The notes under the pieces were generated by a model that was not told the origin of the DNA, made no database searches, and saw only the letters and a program-made list of their open reading frames with translations. Of a DNA stretch of 64,000 nt, positions 1 to 7,136 are shown one piece after another; position 1 is the stretch's first letter; each line of letters starts with the position of its first letter. The DNA is from Bowmanella pacifica (lineage in GTDB: Bacteria > Pseudomonadota > Gammaproteobacteria > Enterobacterales > Alteromonadaceae). The translations under genes were made by a program, and so were the position numbers. Location of the stretch: assembly GCF_014645355.1 (NCBI RefSeq), contig NZ_BMLS01000002.1, positions 372,001 to 436,000 on the forward strand, given 5' to 3'.

Positions 1-245
1 GATTCGCGCCCACTGCGTAAACCAAGCGCAGCCTGATAGTGCTGCCCCTTAATCGCCAGTAGCGTTGGCATAAAATGATGAATGTCAGCGTCATAGGCCT
101 TGGCAAAGCCTTTTTTAATAAAGCCTTCCAACTCAGCTCGGGCCGGGCTATCAGTCGTGGCACTGGACAGGGTCAGACCGCAGCCGTTTTTGACGGAGGC
201 ATGGCGGGCCACATCGCCGCAATACTGCATAACTTGCTGGTACAT
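1..245 (-). CDS. thermostable hemolysin-like protein, N-terminal part (cut by window edge)
   Basis: Reading the minus strand from an ATG at 245 gives an open frame to the window edge with no stop; a GGAG ribosome site lies at 252-255. The visible residues include FIKKGFAKAYDADIHHFMP followed by an ALGLR segment. From memory this pattern (variable region, F-I-x-x-x-[FY], H-F-M-P, A-L-G-[LY]-R) fits the thermostable hemolysin family (delta-VPH type, acyltransferase-like fold). In related bacteria that gene often heads a cluster with an AMP-binding enzyme, but none of that is visible here. The hemolysin name is historical and activity should not be assumed. Only about 81 residues of a protein of roughly 200 are present. 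Confidence 0.7.
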   Translation of the reverse strand, partial: MYQQVMQYCGDVARHASVKNGCGLTLSSATTDSPARAELEGFIKKGFAKAYDADIHHFMPTLLAIKGQHYQAALGLRSGRE

Positions 246-431
246 AAACGTCTCCTATCACTGACTTCTGATAGGAAGATATCCGGTCAAGCTTAACGAA
301 CTCTTAAGAAGGTTTAATTTTCCCTGTTATTAAAAAATGTCCGTTTTCACTCCTCATTGGCGCTATTAAATCCAGTAGGGAAATACCCACTAACATCATT
401 TACAGATAAATATTTTATAGGGAGTCACTAA

Positions 432-1175
432 ATGTCAGCCTTTCGCCAAGTTCATTTAACCTTTAAACGTATTTTCAGCTCCGCTTTACTGGCCGGGCTG
501 GCTTGCTGTTTCTCGGTCTCCGCCGCACCTATTTTTGGCTATGATGCCAGTAACGGTGGCTACGTATCCATTCAACCAGCGAAGGGCAGCGGTAATGAAG
601 GGGCCTGGAAGGCACAGTCATTTACCTTGACTCGTCAGTTGAGCATCTCGTCCATTGAAGTGGGGCTTTATCACACCTCCGCCTTTGAGGCGACAGTACA
701 ATTGGTAAAAGGAACGCCGCTACCTAACTTCGATCCTGGCTTTGGGGCGCAACAGGCACTGGCAACTGGCCGCTTCAGCGGTCCTGATCAAACATCCAGC
801 TACGATGTATTCTCCTTTGACGCCGACCTGACATTGGAAGCCGGCGAATACTTTTTGATTGTGGCAAACACGCTGTTTAATGGTGGAAACTTTGGCTGGG
901 CATTTGGTGATAACTTGCTAACCAGTACACAAGATTATGGCAGCGTAGGAGACTTATTCAGCTGTATCAACGCCACTCCAGGTGTTGACTGTGACCTCAA
1001 TGACCCCAGTAACTCATCCTGGCAACCCCTGCCAGATGAGCTAAATGCGCAAGATATGGAGTTTCGTCTGCTGGAAGCTATCACCTCAGCCATACCCAGC
1101 CCAGGCACCCTATGGTTAGTTCTTTTTGCTTTGACTGCGCTTGTCTGCATCAGAAAACAGCAACAAGCTGAATAA
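432..1175 (+). CDS. secreted PEP-CTERM-like protein (variant sorting motif)
   Basis: 247 residues. An N-terminal signal peptide (hydrophobic about 14-31, cleavage near SVSA-AP) precedes a Gly/Ser/Phe-rich, probably beta-rich body with two Cys near residues 177 and 185. The C-terminus has the exosortase-substrate layout: Ser-Pro-Gly motif (IPSPGTL), one hydrophobic helix, then a short basic tail (IRKQQQ). The usual motif is Pro-Glu-Pro, so this is a variant or a relic. A GGGAG site 8 bases before the ATG supports the start. Expected role: exported, anchored by the C-terminal helix and possibly processed by an exosortase encoded elsewhere. Function of the body is unknown. It stands alone between an opposite-strand gene and a convergent one. 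Confidence 0.75.
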   Translation: MSAFRQVHLTFKRIFSSALLAGLACCFSVSAAPIFGYDASNGGYVSIQPAKGSGNEGAWKAQSFTLTRQLSISSIEVGLYHTSAFEATVQLVKGTPLPNFDPGFGAQQALATGRFSGPDQTSSYDVFSFDADLTLEAGEYFLIVANTLFNGGNFGWAFGDNLLTSTQDYGSVGDLFSCINATPGVDCDLNDPSNSSWQPLPDELNAQDMEFRLLEAITSAIPSPGTLWLVLFALTALVCIRKQQQAE

Positions 1176-1193
1176 TGAAAAGACAGAGGCCGG

Positions 1194-1212
1194 CGGCGCA
1201 GCGGAAGCGCCG
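1194..1212. terminator. GC-rich hairpin between convergent genes
   Basis: A 6-bp stem (CGGCGC / GCGCCG) with a 7-base loop lies between the stop codons of the PEP-CTERM-like gene (+) and the manganese exporter gene (-). Neither side has a clean T run, so it may be only a weak or factor-assisted terminator. Confidence 0.3.
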
Positions 1213-1251
1213 TCGACTTGATTTAGCTGTCAAATCCCCATCTCCGGATAT

Positions 1252-1803
1252 TTACAATAGGGTGATTACCCCCATCAGGATAAACAGCGCACTGGCCACC
1301 ACGCGGGTGATACTCAAAGGGATTTTTTCCATCAAACGAGCCCCTAGATAAACCACCGGTACATTGGCTAATAGCATACCTACTGTGGTCCCCAATGTGA
1401 CCCACAACACCGACTGGTATTCTGCGGCCAAAAGCACAGTCGCTACTTGCGTTTTATCGCCAATCTCCGCCAGAAAAAACAGCACAAGTGAGACGACAAA
1501 AGGGCCATAGGCATCAAAACGACTGCTTACCCCTTCCTCTTTGTCGGGCACCAGTAACCACAATCCCACTAAGATAAAACTGCCCGCTAGCACCCAATGA
1601 CCAAGATCGGAATTAATAAACCCCGCTAACCAGGCCCCAAGCCAGGCAGACGCAGCATGATTCAGTAAGGTAGCCACCAAGATACCCAGCACAATGGCGG
1701 TTTTGTTGCGGAATTTAGCCGCCAGTAACAGCGACAGCAGCTGAGTTTTATCCCCCATTTCGGCAAGGGTAACAACAGCGGTGGAGGTGAAGAGTGCTTC
1801 CAT
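1252..1803 (-). CDS. TMEM165/GDT1 (UPF0016) family manganese exporter
   Basis: 183 residues, all membrane: about six helices in two inverted halves. Each half carries the family signature E-x-G-D-K-T-Q (EMGDKTQ at 15-21 and EIGDKTQ at 113-119), whose acidic residues bind the cation. Bacterial members (MneA type) export Mn2+ across the inner membrane. The assignment is reinforced by the yybP-ykoY manganese riboswitch directly upstream on the same strand. The ATG at 1803 has no strong Shine-Dalgarno sequence, and its upstream bases can pair into an expression-platform hairpin, which fits riboswitch control of initiation. Full length for the family. Confidence 0.93.
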   Translation of the reverse strand: MEALFTSTAVVTLAEMGDKTQLLSLLLAAKFRNKTAIVLGILVATLLNHAASAWLGAWLAGFINSDLGHWVLAGSFILVGLWLLVPDKEEGVSSRFDAYGPFVVSLVLFFLAEIGDKTQVATVLLAAEYQSVLWVTLGTTVGMLLANVPVVYLGARLMEKIPLSITRVVASALFILMGVITLL

Positions 1804-1875
1804 TTAGATAATCTCAGGCGGGATAAATAACCAAAGGCAAACAACCCTCTCCCGCCTACTGGAGTGGCCATTTGC

Positions 1876-1984
1876 CTTAGGTCTCGCCGATATTCGCCAG
1901 TGCGAATACAAACTTGCCACAGGCATGAGGCCTGACTATGTTGACAAATTTACCTGCTGACAGCAGGCGGGCTACTCCCCCAAG
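1876..1984 (-). promoter_or_regulatory. yybP-ykoY manganese riboswitch
   Basis: On the minus strand, GGGGAGTAGC (1980-1971) and GGCGAGACC (1889-1881) are the two conserved internal loops of the yybP-ykoY aptamer, in the right order and spacing. The closing P1 helix can form between CTTGGG (1984-1979) and CCTAAG (1881-1876); G-C-rich arms between them form the two stacked legs. Downstream, the P1-side segment AAGGCAAA (about 1878-1871) can instead pair with TTTGCCTT (about 1840-1833). AGGCGGG (1857-1851) can pair with CCCGCCT (1822-1816), next to the exporter's start codon. This gives a plausible switch between sequestered and open translation start. The class is known to sense Mn2+ and switch on exporters; here it precedes a GDT1-type exporter. 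Confidence 0.93.
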
Positions 1985-2117
1985 ACGGGCGCAAGCCTAA
2001 CACAGCCAGCTTCCCTCTTCACTTAGTTTCTGCTATTGATGGATTTCTGACCTGGATCAAGCCGTACCAATCAGTCTGATTTATGCTCAATGCACTTGTC
2101 ATGAAAAGGTGGGGCTA

Positions 2118-2393
2118 ATGACCGATAGCAAATTGATTGTTCTGCTTAAGATCCTAATGGCCGTAGGTATCACCCTGATACTACTGGGTGTTTTTCTGCA
2201 TTTTAATCCCGCCATGGAAGCACTTGGCGTAACGGGCATTGTTATCAGCGCCTCTTTGGTTGCGGTGGGCATGGCCATGTCACTGCCCACCAAGATGTAC
2301 CTGACCTTTCTCTTTATGCGTATGGAAGCGGAACAAACTGAGCAAAAAATCGTTCAGACCGCAGCAAAAGGCGAGTCTCCCAGCAACGACTGA
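2118..2393 (+). CDS. small two-helix membrane protein, unknown function
   Basis: 91 residues from the ATG at 2118, preceded by AGGTGGGG at 2106-2113. A GTG at 2109 is possible but sits on the ribosome site. Two hydrophobic segments (about residues 8-26 and 34-56) are followed by a polar, Glu/Gln-rich cytoplasmic tail. No family recognised. The last 40 bases overlap, tail to tail, the 3' end of the next gene on the opposite strand. Confidence 0.6.
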   Translation: MTDSKLIVLLKILMAVGITLILLGVFLHFNPAMEALGVTGIVISASLVAVGMAMSLPTKMYLTFLFMRMEAEQTEQKIVQTAAKGESPSND

Positions 2394-2632
2394 AAATCTG
2401 CCGGTGGAGCGCCACAGCGCCGTGCGGCAGGAAAATCCACGGCCAATTGCAAAGGCTCACTCAGATACAATTCGATTTGACAGTGTAAGCCTTCACCACG
2501 AAAGCAATACCCCGCCTGCATATCAACCGGCCGCTCCGCAGCTTGCCACACCAGGGTTAGCATCTCTTGTACTTCTGTCAGTTTACTCTGGGCTAACAAG
2601 GCATCTCCCAGCGACATAACATACCATTGCAT
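2354..2632 (-). CDS. conserved-looking small protein, unknown function
   Basis: 92 residues. The start is backed by a clear AAGGAG about 7 bases before the ATG. The N-terminus (MQWYVMSLGDALLAQ) is helical and amphipathic; the rest mixes Cys, Glu and aromatic residues and has no membrane segment or signal peptide. The ribosome site and coding-like composition make it more credible than the overlapping frame on the other strand (2404-2619). Function not recognised. Confidence 0.55.
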   Translation of the reverse strand: MQWYVMSLGDALLAQSKLTEVQEMLTLVWQAAERPVDMQAGYCFRGEGLHCQIELYLSEPLQLAVDFPAARRCGAPPADFQSLLGDSPFAAV

Positions 2633-2727
2633 TCAATTCTCCTTAAATGGCTAGAAAATCCTCGCCAACTTGCCTCTTCCACGTTCTGTGCTACAAATTG
2701 AGTAGAGAGGGAATTTGAGAGAGCAGC

Positions 2728-3138
2728 ATGAGATTCATGGCTATCCATAGTTACGATGAAGAACTGGATGTACTTTTCTCCGAGGCGAAGGGGGTAGCCG
2801 ATCCCGGCGATATTCTCTCCCTTTACAACAAACTGCACTGCTTAACGTCCCGCCATCATTGCCAACAGGTATTGATCGACCTTCGCCAGTTACAACTCAG
2901 CTACGATAGCGCCAATGTGCTATCAATCCTTGATAGTATAGAGCCACTGCTCTGTAACTTACAGATAGCCAGAATCGTTAACCCTACCGACGCGCGTCAG
3001 CAATTTATTCAAGCTTATGCGGAACAACGTAATCTGCCCATACGCAATTTTTATCACTATCAGGACGGCCTGAATTGGTTGACCGGCACCAGTGAGGAGG
3101 CAGACCAAGCGCCTTCGCTGGAAGAAATGCTCAGTTAG
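2728..3138 (+). CDS. uncharacterised cytoplasmic protein, possible SpoIIAA/STAS-like fold
   Basis: 136 residues, no signal peptide or membrane helix. The pattern of a strand-like start, helices, the segment VLIDLRQLQLSY near 48-59 and a C-terminal helix resembles small SpoIIAA-like/STAS-like proteins, but this is a fold guess with no diagnostic motif. Start is ATG 2728 or the in-frame ATG at 2737; neither has a strong ribosome site (GAGAGAGCAGC upstream). Not obviously in an operon with yigZ, which begins 54 bases later. Confidence 0.55.
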   Translation: MRFMAIHSYDEELDVLFSEAKGVADPGDILSLYNKLHCLTSRHHCQQVLIDLRQLQLSYDSANVLSILDSIEPLLCNLQIARIVNPTDARQQFIQAYAEQRNLPIRNFYHYQDGLNWLTGTSEEADQAPSLEEMLS

Positions 3139-3191
3139 CCCACTTGGTTTTGTGGCATAATAAGCGGCGATGTCGTTAATAAAGTGTCACC

Positions 3192-3809
3192 ATGAGCCGT
3201 CGTTTTCCCGTTCCAGCCGCCCCTCACCAGTTTGAGTTTGAGATTAAACGCAGCCGATTTCTCAGTCTGGTAGAACGGGCCGTTGATCGTGAGGCCGCGG
3301 AAGCCTTTATTCGCAAGCAGCGTTTGGCTCATCCACAGGCAGCCCATGTTTGCTGGGCCTATATTGCGGGTTCACCTGACACCACAGTGCGTTCCATGAG
3401 TGATGATGGCGAACCGTCTGGCACCGCCGGCCGGCCCATGCTTAAGGTGTTAGAACACTCGGGAATAGGTGAAATTGTTGTTGCCGTGGTTCGCTACTAC
3501 GGCGGGATAAAACTCGGCACCGGTGGCCTGCAACGCGCGTATTCCGATGCCGTTACCGGTGCACTCAAAGAACTGCCTACTGACCTATGGGTACCGCGCT
3601 CACAACTCACCATCGAATTTGACTATGCGCAAGAGTCCAACGTCCGTCACTGTTTAGGGCAATTTGACACTGACGAGCCAAAGATCGACTACGCCAACCA
3701 GGTTTGCATTCACTTTGCTATTGCAGACAGTCAAAAACAACAGTGTCTGCAAGCCCTGACCGATTTGTGTGCGGGGGCAATCCAGATCAGCGAAGCCAAC
3801 AAAAACTGA
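3192..3809 (+). CDS. yigZ: YigZ family (IMPACT/UPF0029) protein
   Basis: 205 residues, the usual length. The N-terminal IMPACT domain shows the family signature around residues 69-84 (MSDDGEPSGTAGRPML) and the following VRYYGGIKLGTGGL segment. A smaller ferredoxin-like C-terminal domain (about 140-200) completes the YigZ architecture. The family is widespread; its eukaryotic relative regulates Gcn2, while the bacterial role is unsettled. Cytoplasmic, monocistronic by appearance. Confidence 0.92.
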   Translation: MSRRFPVPAAPHQFEFEIKRSRFLSLVERAVDREAAEAFIRKQRLAHPQAAHVCWAYIAGSPDTTVRSMSDDGEPSGTAGRPMLKVLEHSGIGEIVVAVVRYYGGIKLGTGGLQRAYSDAVTGALKELPTDLWVPRSQLTIEFDYAQESNVRHCLGQFDTDEPKIDYANQVCIHFAIADSQKQQCLQALTDLCAGAIQISEANKN

Positions 3810-3821
3810 AGTTAAGATCAG

Positions 3822-4499
3822 TTATTGCCCCACCAGCAGTTTTCTCAATTGAAACAAATCGGTGATCTCATAGTGTGGCTCGATGCCTTCGGGCCTGACC
3901 TGCCCTTCCACATTTAGCCAGCAGGTATGAATACCGGCGTTCAATCCCCCTAGCACATCGGCATGGGGATTATCCCCCACCATCAATACCTGTTCTTTGG
4001 GGGGATCGCCCAGCAAGGCCAGGGTATGTTCGAAAATCCCTTTATGGGGTTTCGCCACACCAATCTGCTCGGAAATCACCAGATGTTGAAAATGCTCACT
4101 GACCCCATTATTGTCCAGACGCATCTGCTGCATACGGGTAAAGCCGTTGGTAATTATTCCCAGCGTCGCTTTCCCACTTAGGGAGTCCAGCAGTTCACGT
4201 GCACCAGGTAACAACTTACTGGTTTGACCCATGGCTTCAACAAAGTGGGTATTAATTTCACCGGGACACATTTCATGCTTGTCAGCCCAATGAGCAAAAC
4301 GGCGCCGCTGCAAATCCTCGGAGCTGATTTGCCCATCCTGATACTGACGCCATAACGGCATACTGACGTCCAGGAAATGCTTAAAGTCCCACTCGCCAAA
4401 TCCTTGCTCAAAGCGCGAAAATGCCAGTTGAAGGCCAGCAAAGGCGTCAAAATCGAACAAGGTATCGTCAGCGTCAAACAGGATCCATTGGTACTGCAT
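3822..4499 (-). CDS. yjjG: YjjG family pyrimidine 5'-nucleotidase (HAD hydrolase)
   Basis: 225 residues. HAD motif I is FDADDT at 8-13 (nucleophile Asp9, acid Asp11), motif II Thr in IITNG, motif III Lys in KPHKGIF, motif IV MVGDNPHAD. A helical cap lies between motifs I and II. YjjG removes phosphate from pyrimidine (including modified) nucleoside monophosphates and helps house-cleaning of the nucleotide pool. It lies 9 bases downstream of yjjX on the same strand, so both pool-sanitising enzymes probably form one operon. Ribosome site GGAGACG precedes the ATG. Confidence 0.92.
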   Translation of the reverse strand: MQYQWILFDADDTLFDFDAFAGLQLAFSRFEQGFGEWDFKHFLDVSMPLWRQYQDGQISSEDLQRRRFAHWADKHEMCPGEINTHFVEAMGQTSKLLPGARELLDSLSGKATLGIITNGFTRMQQMRLDNNGVSEHFQHLVISEQIGVAKPHKGIFEHTLALLGDPPKEQVLMVGDNPHADVLGGLNAGIHTCWLNVEGQVRPEGIEPHYEITDLFQLRKLLVGQ

Positions 4500-4508
4500 C
4501 GCGTCTCC

Positions 4509-5045
4509 TTAACAAGCGTACAAAGCGGCGTGTAAAAAGGGTGCCATAGCCAGCACCAACGCCTGATGATAAGCACTCTGGCGAGTTTCACGACCATTGG
4601 TTAATAAGCCAATCGCGCCGCCCTTATGCTTAATATTAGTTTCACCGAACAAGCGATCCATCACCGGACCTAACTCTTCCCCCTGTTGCAGGGCTTGCCA
4701 GACCGGCTGGGGGATTGGCAGATTGGCACTTCGCCCAACACTACGCTGCTGACCATCGCTGATCACCACATAGGCAAAGGTGGCCGGACCATCAACAAAA
4801 CAGTCCACGCCGCCTTCGGCAGCCACATAGTAATCGGCCTTGCGTACAGCCTTACATGCCTCTACTCGGTTAAGAGCGCCTAAACGGGTATCGGCTTCGC
4901 TCATAGGCTGTGCCGCCACACCGGATGCAACAGACATTCCCTGACAGTCAAGTTGATAATCCGGGAAAAGCGCCGTAAATGCCCCGCTAACTGCGGCCAC
5001 TTTAACGGGGTTGGTGGAACCCACCACTATGGTTAGCCTTTGCAT
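4509..5045 (-). CDS. yjjX: inosine/xanthosine triphosphatase YjjX
   Basis: 178 residues from the ATG at 5045, chosen because the YjjX fold begins with the phosphate-binding strand V-x-(S/T)-T-N-P-x-K, here VVGSTNPVKVAA. A longer start at 5081 (12 more residues, weak AGGG site) cannot be excluded. Family hallmarks include SGVAAQP, ADTRLGALNRV, YYVAAEGGVD and GAIGLLTNG. The enzyme hydrolyses ITP and XTP to diphosphates, keeping deaminated purines out of nucleic acids. It sits immediately upstream of yjjG. Confidence 0.9.
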   Translation of the reverse strand: MQRLTIVVGSTNPVKVAAVSGAFTALFPDYQLDCQGMSVASGVAAQPMSEADTRLGALNRVEACKAVRKADYYVAAEGGVDCFVDGPATFAYVVISDGQQRSVGRSANLPIPQPVWQALQQGEELGPVMDRLFGETNIKHKGGAIGLLTNGRETRQSAYHQALVLAMAPFLHAALYAC

Positions 5046-5143
5046 ACATTCCGCAATATGACAAAAGCGACATTGTGCCATATCCCTATGACAATTTGTC
5101 GCCCATCTTGGTTTGAACCAATAACGTCATGGCATAAGAGAAA

Positions 5144-6328
5144 CTAGAAGTAATACTCCAAACTCAGCTGTACATAGTCGTCGCGGCGCAGCAGATAAGC
5201 AGGGTCTGAAGGTGTATCAGCGCTGAAAAACCAGCCGTCTACACGCCACTTCCAGTTATCATTAATACGGCTAGATGCCTCGATATAACCACTATGACCA
5301 CTGCTATCATCCAAATCCTGAATGTAAGCAATCAGAATTTCGGTACCACGGATATCATTGAATACCAGGCGTGTCCCCACCATCAGGTCATTCTGTCCCA
5401 GACTGGTAGCCAGTTCATCCCGCTCATCGTACTGATATTCCATCAACCAGCCTATGTCATAGGCGGTATTGAATACCCCGACCTTGGTGTGCTCCAAACC
5501 CGCTGTCAGGGCGTAGAAGTTGTCTTGATCGGTTTTACGATGAATGGCTTCCAACTTATACAGGGTAGCGCCAACCACCGTCAGCATATCCAGCCCAACC
5601 TGTTGCATTTGTCCGTAGTAAGGGCGTAATACCGCTTCATCACCCTGCATGGCCGGCAACAAAACCGGCTCTCTGTTAGTCCCATCAAACCAGGACAAGC
5701 CAATTTCGGTATCGCCCAGATAGCCCATGTAACGGAACGCCCAGTCCAGATGTTCCTGCTCATCATCAGACTGATACAACGGATTATCGGTATCTACCCG
5801 CAGCGGAGTGCGAAAACGCCCCTCCACGCCGCTAAATGTGCGCTCACGAAAATAAGGCAAAGCAAACACACTGAGGGTGCCCCAGTCCTGCACCCAGGAA
5901 AACTGCACCATGGGTTGGCCTAGCTTCTCCTCGCCGTCAATGGCTTCAACAAAATCGGTTTGATTAATCACATCAACCAGATGCTGAGACTCAGTCTGCC
6001 CCCAGAACACTTTGCCGATACCGGCTCTCAGTTCCCAGGCATCCCCCACATGCAGCCACATCAGTTCACGCACATCCATATGGGTACGTTCACTGTCGCG
6101 ACTGTCATAACGGAAAAACGGTTTAAAGTTCACGCTATCAGCGCCATCGTTCCAGCTATGGTAGAACTCCGGCTCAATAAAGACAGAAAGATCACTGTCA
6201 TGCTGCTTTGGGTACAGACCATCCTGAAAGTAAAAACGCTGCTCAATGGCGCTGCGAATATTCGTTTGCGTGTCTGCCATAACAGACCCCGCCAACAATA
6301 CGCCCAAAGTAAGTAAGGATGTCTTCAC
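5144..6328 (-). CDS. outer-membrane beta-barrel protein of the MMPL operon
   Basis: 394 residues if started at the GTG at 6328, which follows a strong AAGGAGAGG. An upstream in-frame GTG at 6349 would place that ribosome site inside the gene. Signal peptide to about residue 18 (GSVMA-DT). The rest alternates polar and aromatic residues in beta-strand fashion and ends in LEYYF, a typical outer-membrane barrel C-terminus. It resembles DUF1302-type barrels only loosely. Last gene of the TetR-MMPL-LolA-like set, 10 bases after the LolA-like gene, so a role as the outer-membrane partner of that transporter is likely. Confidence 0.82.
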   Translation of the reverse strand: MKTSLLTLGVLLAGSVMADTQTNIRSAIEQRFYFQDGLYPKQHDSDLSVFIEPEFYHSWNDGADSVNFKPFFRYDSRDSERTHMDVRELMWLHVGDAWELRAGIGKVFWGQTESQHLVDVINQTDFVEAIDGEEKLGQPMVQFSWVQDWGTLSVFALPYFRERTFSGVEGRFRTPLRVDTDNPLYQSDDEQEHLDWAFRYMGYLGDTEIGLSWFDGTNREPVLLPAMQGDEAVLRPYYGQMQQVGLDMLTVVGATLYKLEAIHRKTDQDNFYALTAGLEHTKVGVFNTAYDIGWLMEYQYDERDELATSLGQNDLMVGTRLVFNDIRGTEILIAYIQDLDDSSGHSGYIEASSRINDNWKWRVDGWFFSADTPSDPAYLLRRDDYVQLSLEYYF

Positions 6329-6338
6329 CCACCTCTCC

Positions 6339-7136
6339 TTATTTGGCACGTTTCAGTGCCGCCTGGCTAAAATCACTCTCGCTCAGGCCGGTACGAAACT
6401 GTAACTCGTGTGTAATCAAATCCGTGCTTTTCCTAGTCTGATGGTTTTTCATCGACAACTTCATCGGACGCCAGTATTTATCCAGATACAGCTGATAATC
6501 GTGCATAGTTAGCGTTTTCAATAAGCTGTCTTTACGATCGTAAAACTCAACCTTCTGGGCACGATAATGCTCTTTATCCAACCAGGTAATTAACTTGGTA
6601 TAACCTGAATGCTCATAAGCAGGCTGCTGTTCTATCACAAAGCAGTCCATCCCTTCATACTGTTCATCACGCAGGTATTTGTAGCTGAACTTCTCCACCT
6701 CGAATGAGCTGAGATCCTCAAAAGCAAACTCACTCCCCATAAAGGGACCAGATTTGTTTTTGGAGGCGATACGCTTCACCCGCTTCAGTGCCGGTAAGTA
6801 CATCCACTGCTCATCCGGCTCGATGGCATGAGAATAATTCAAAAATGCCGTGCCCTTTACGTCGGCAGGCTGATCAAAGATGGTCAGGCCTTTGTCGCCA
6901 TCATCTTTGACTTCCAGCGTCAGCAGACGCATCCTACGCTCAATTTCCTGACGACTGGCAGTACGCAGAATCATGCTGGCTTCGGCCTGATTATCCTGCC
7001 AGCCCAGATCACGTTGTTTACGCTCTTTGGCAATAGCCAACCCTTTTTCTTCCGCCGTTTGCGCCTGCACCTGAACCACCAGCAGCAGGCTTAACAGCGC
7101 ACTAAACAGTGGCTTGAAGCTTCTTATCCGTATCAT
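6339..7136 (-). CDS. outer membrane lipoprotein-sorting (LolA-like) periplasmic protein
   Basis: 265 residues, Sec signal peptide to about residue 25 (VQVQA-QT). The body matches the LolA-like PF17131-type layout in memory: repeated strands with MYLPALKRVKRI and GSEFAFEDLSSF near the centre and a C-terminal segment on MKLSMKNHQT. Such proteins have a lipid-binding half-barrel and usually sit beside MMPL/RND transporters. The start overlaps the MMPL gene by 35 bases, which implies co-transcription. It probably hands a lipid or lipidated cargo across the periplasm; the cargo cannot be read from sequence. Confidence 0.88.
   Translation of the reverse strand: MIRIRSFKPLFSALLSLLLVVQVQAQTAEEKGLAIAKERKQRDLGWQDNQAEASMILRTASRQEIERRMRLLTLEVKDDGDKGLTIFDQPADVKGTAFLNYSHAIEPDEQWMYLPALKRVKRIASKNKSGPFMGSEFAFEDLSSFEVEKFSYKYLRDEQYEGMDCFVIEQQPAYEHSGYTKLITWLDKEHYRAQKVEFYDRKDSLLKTLTMHDYQLYLDKYWRPMKLSMKNHQTRKSTDLITHELQFRTGLSESDFSQAALKRAK

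Noticed and set aside
340-380. Sigma-54 promoter for the first PEP-CTERM-like gene (TTGGCGC near 357)
   Set aside because: No G at the -12 position with 12-base spacing.
2404-2619. 71-residue frame on the + strand
   Set aside because: It mirrors the better supported minus-strand gene 2354-2632 and has no ribosome site or protein-like pattern.
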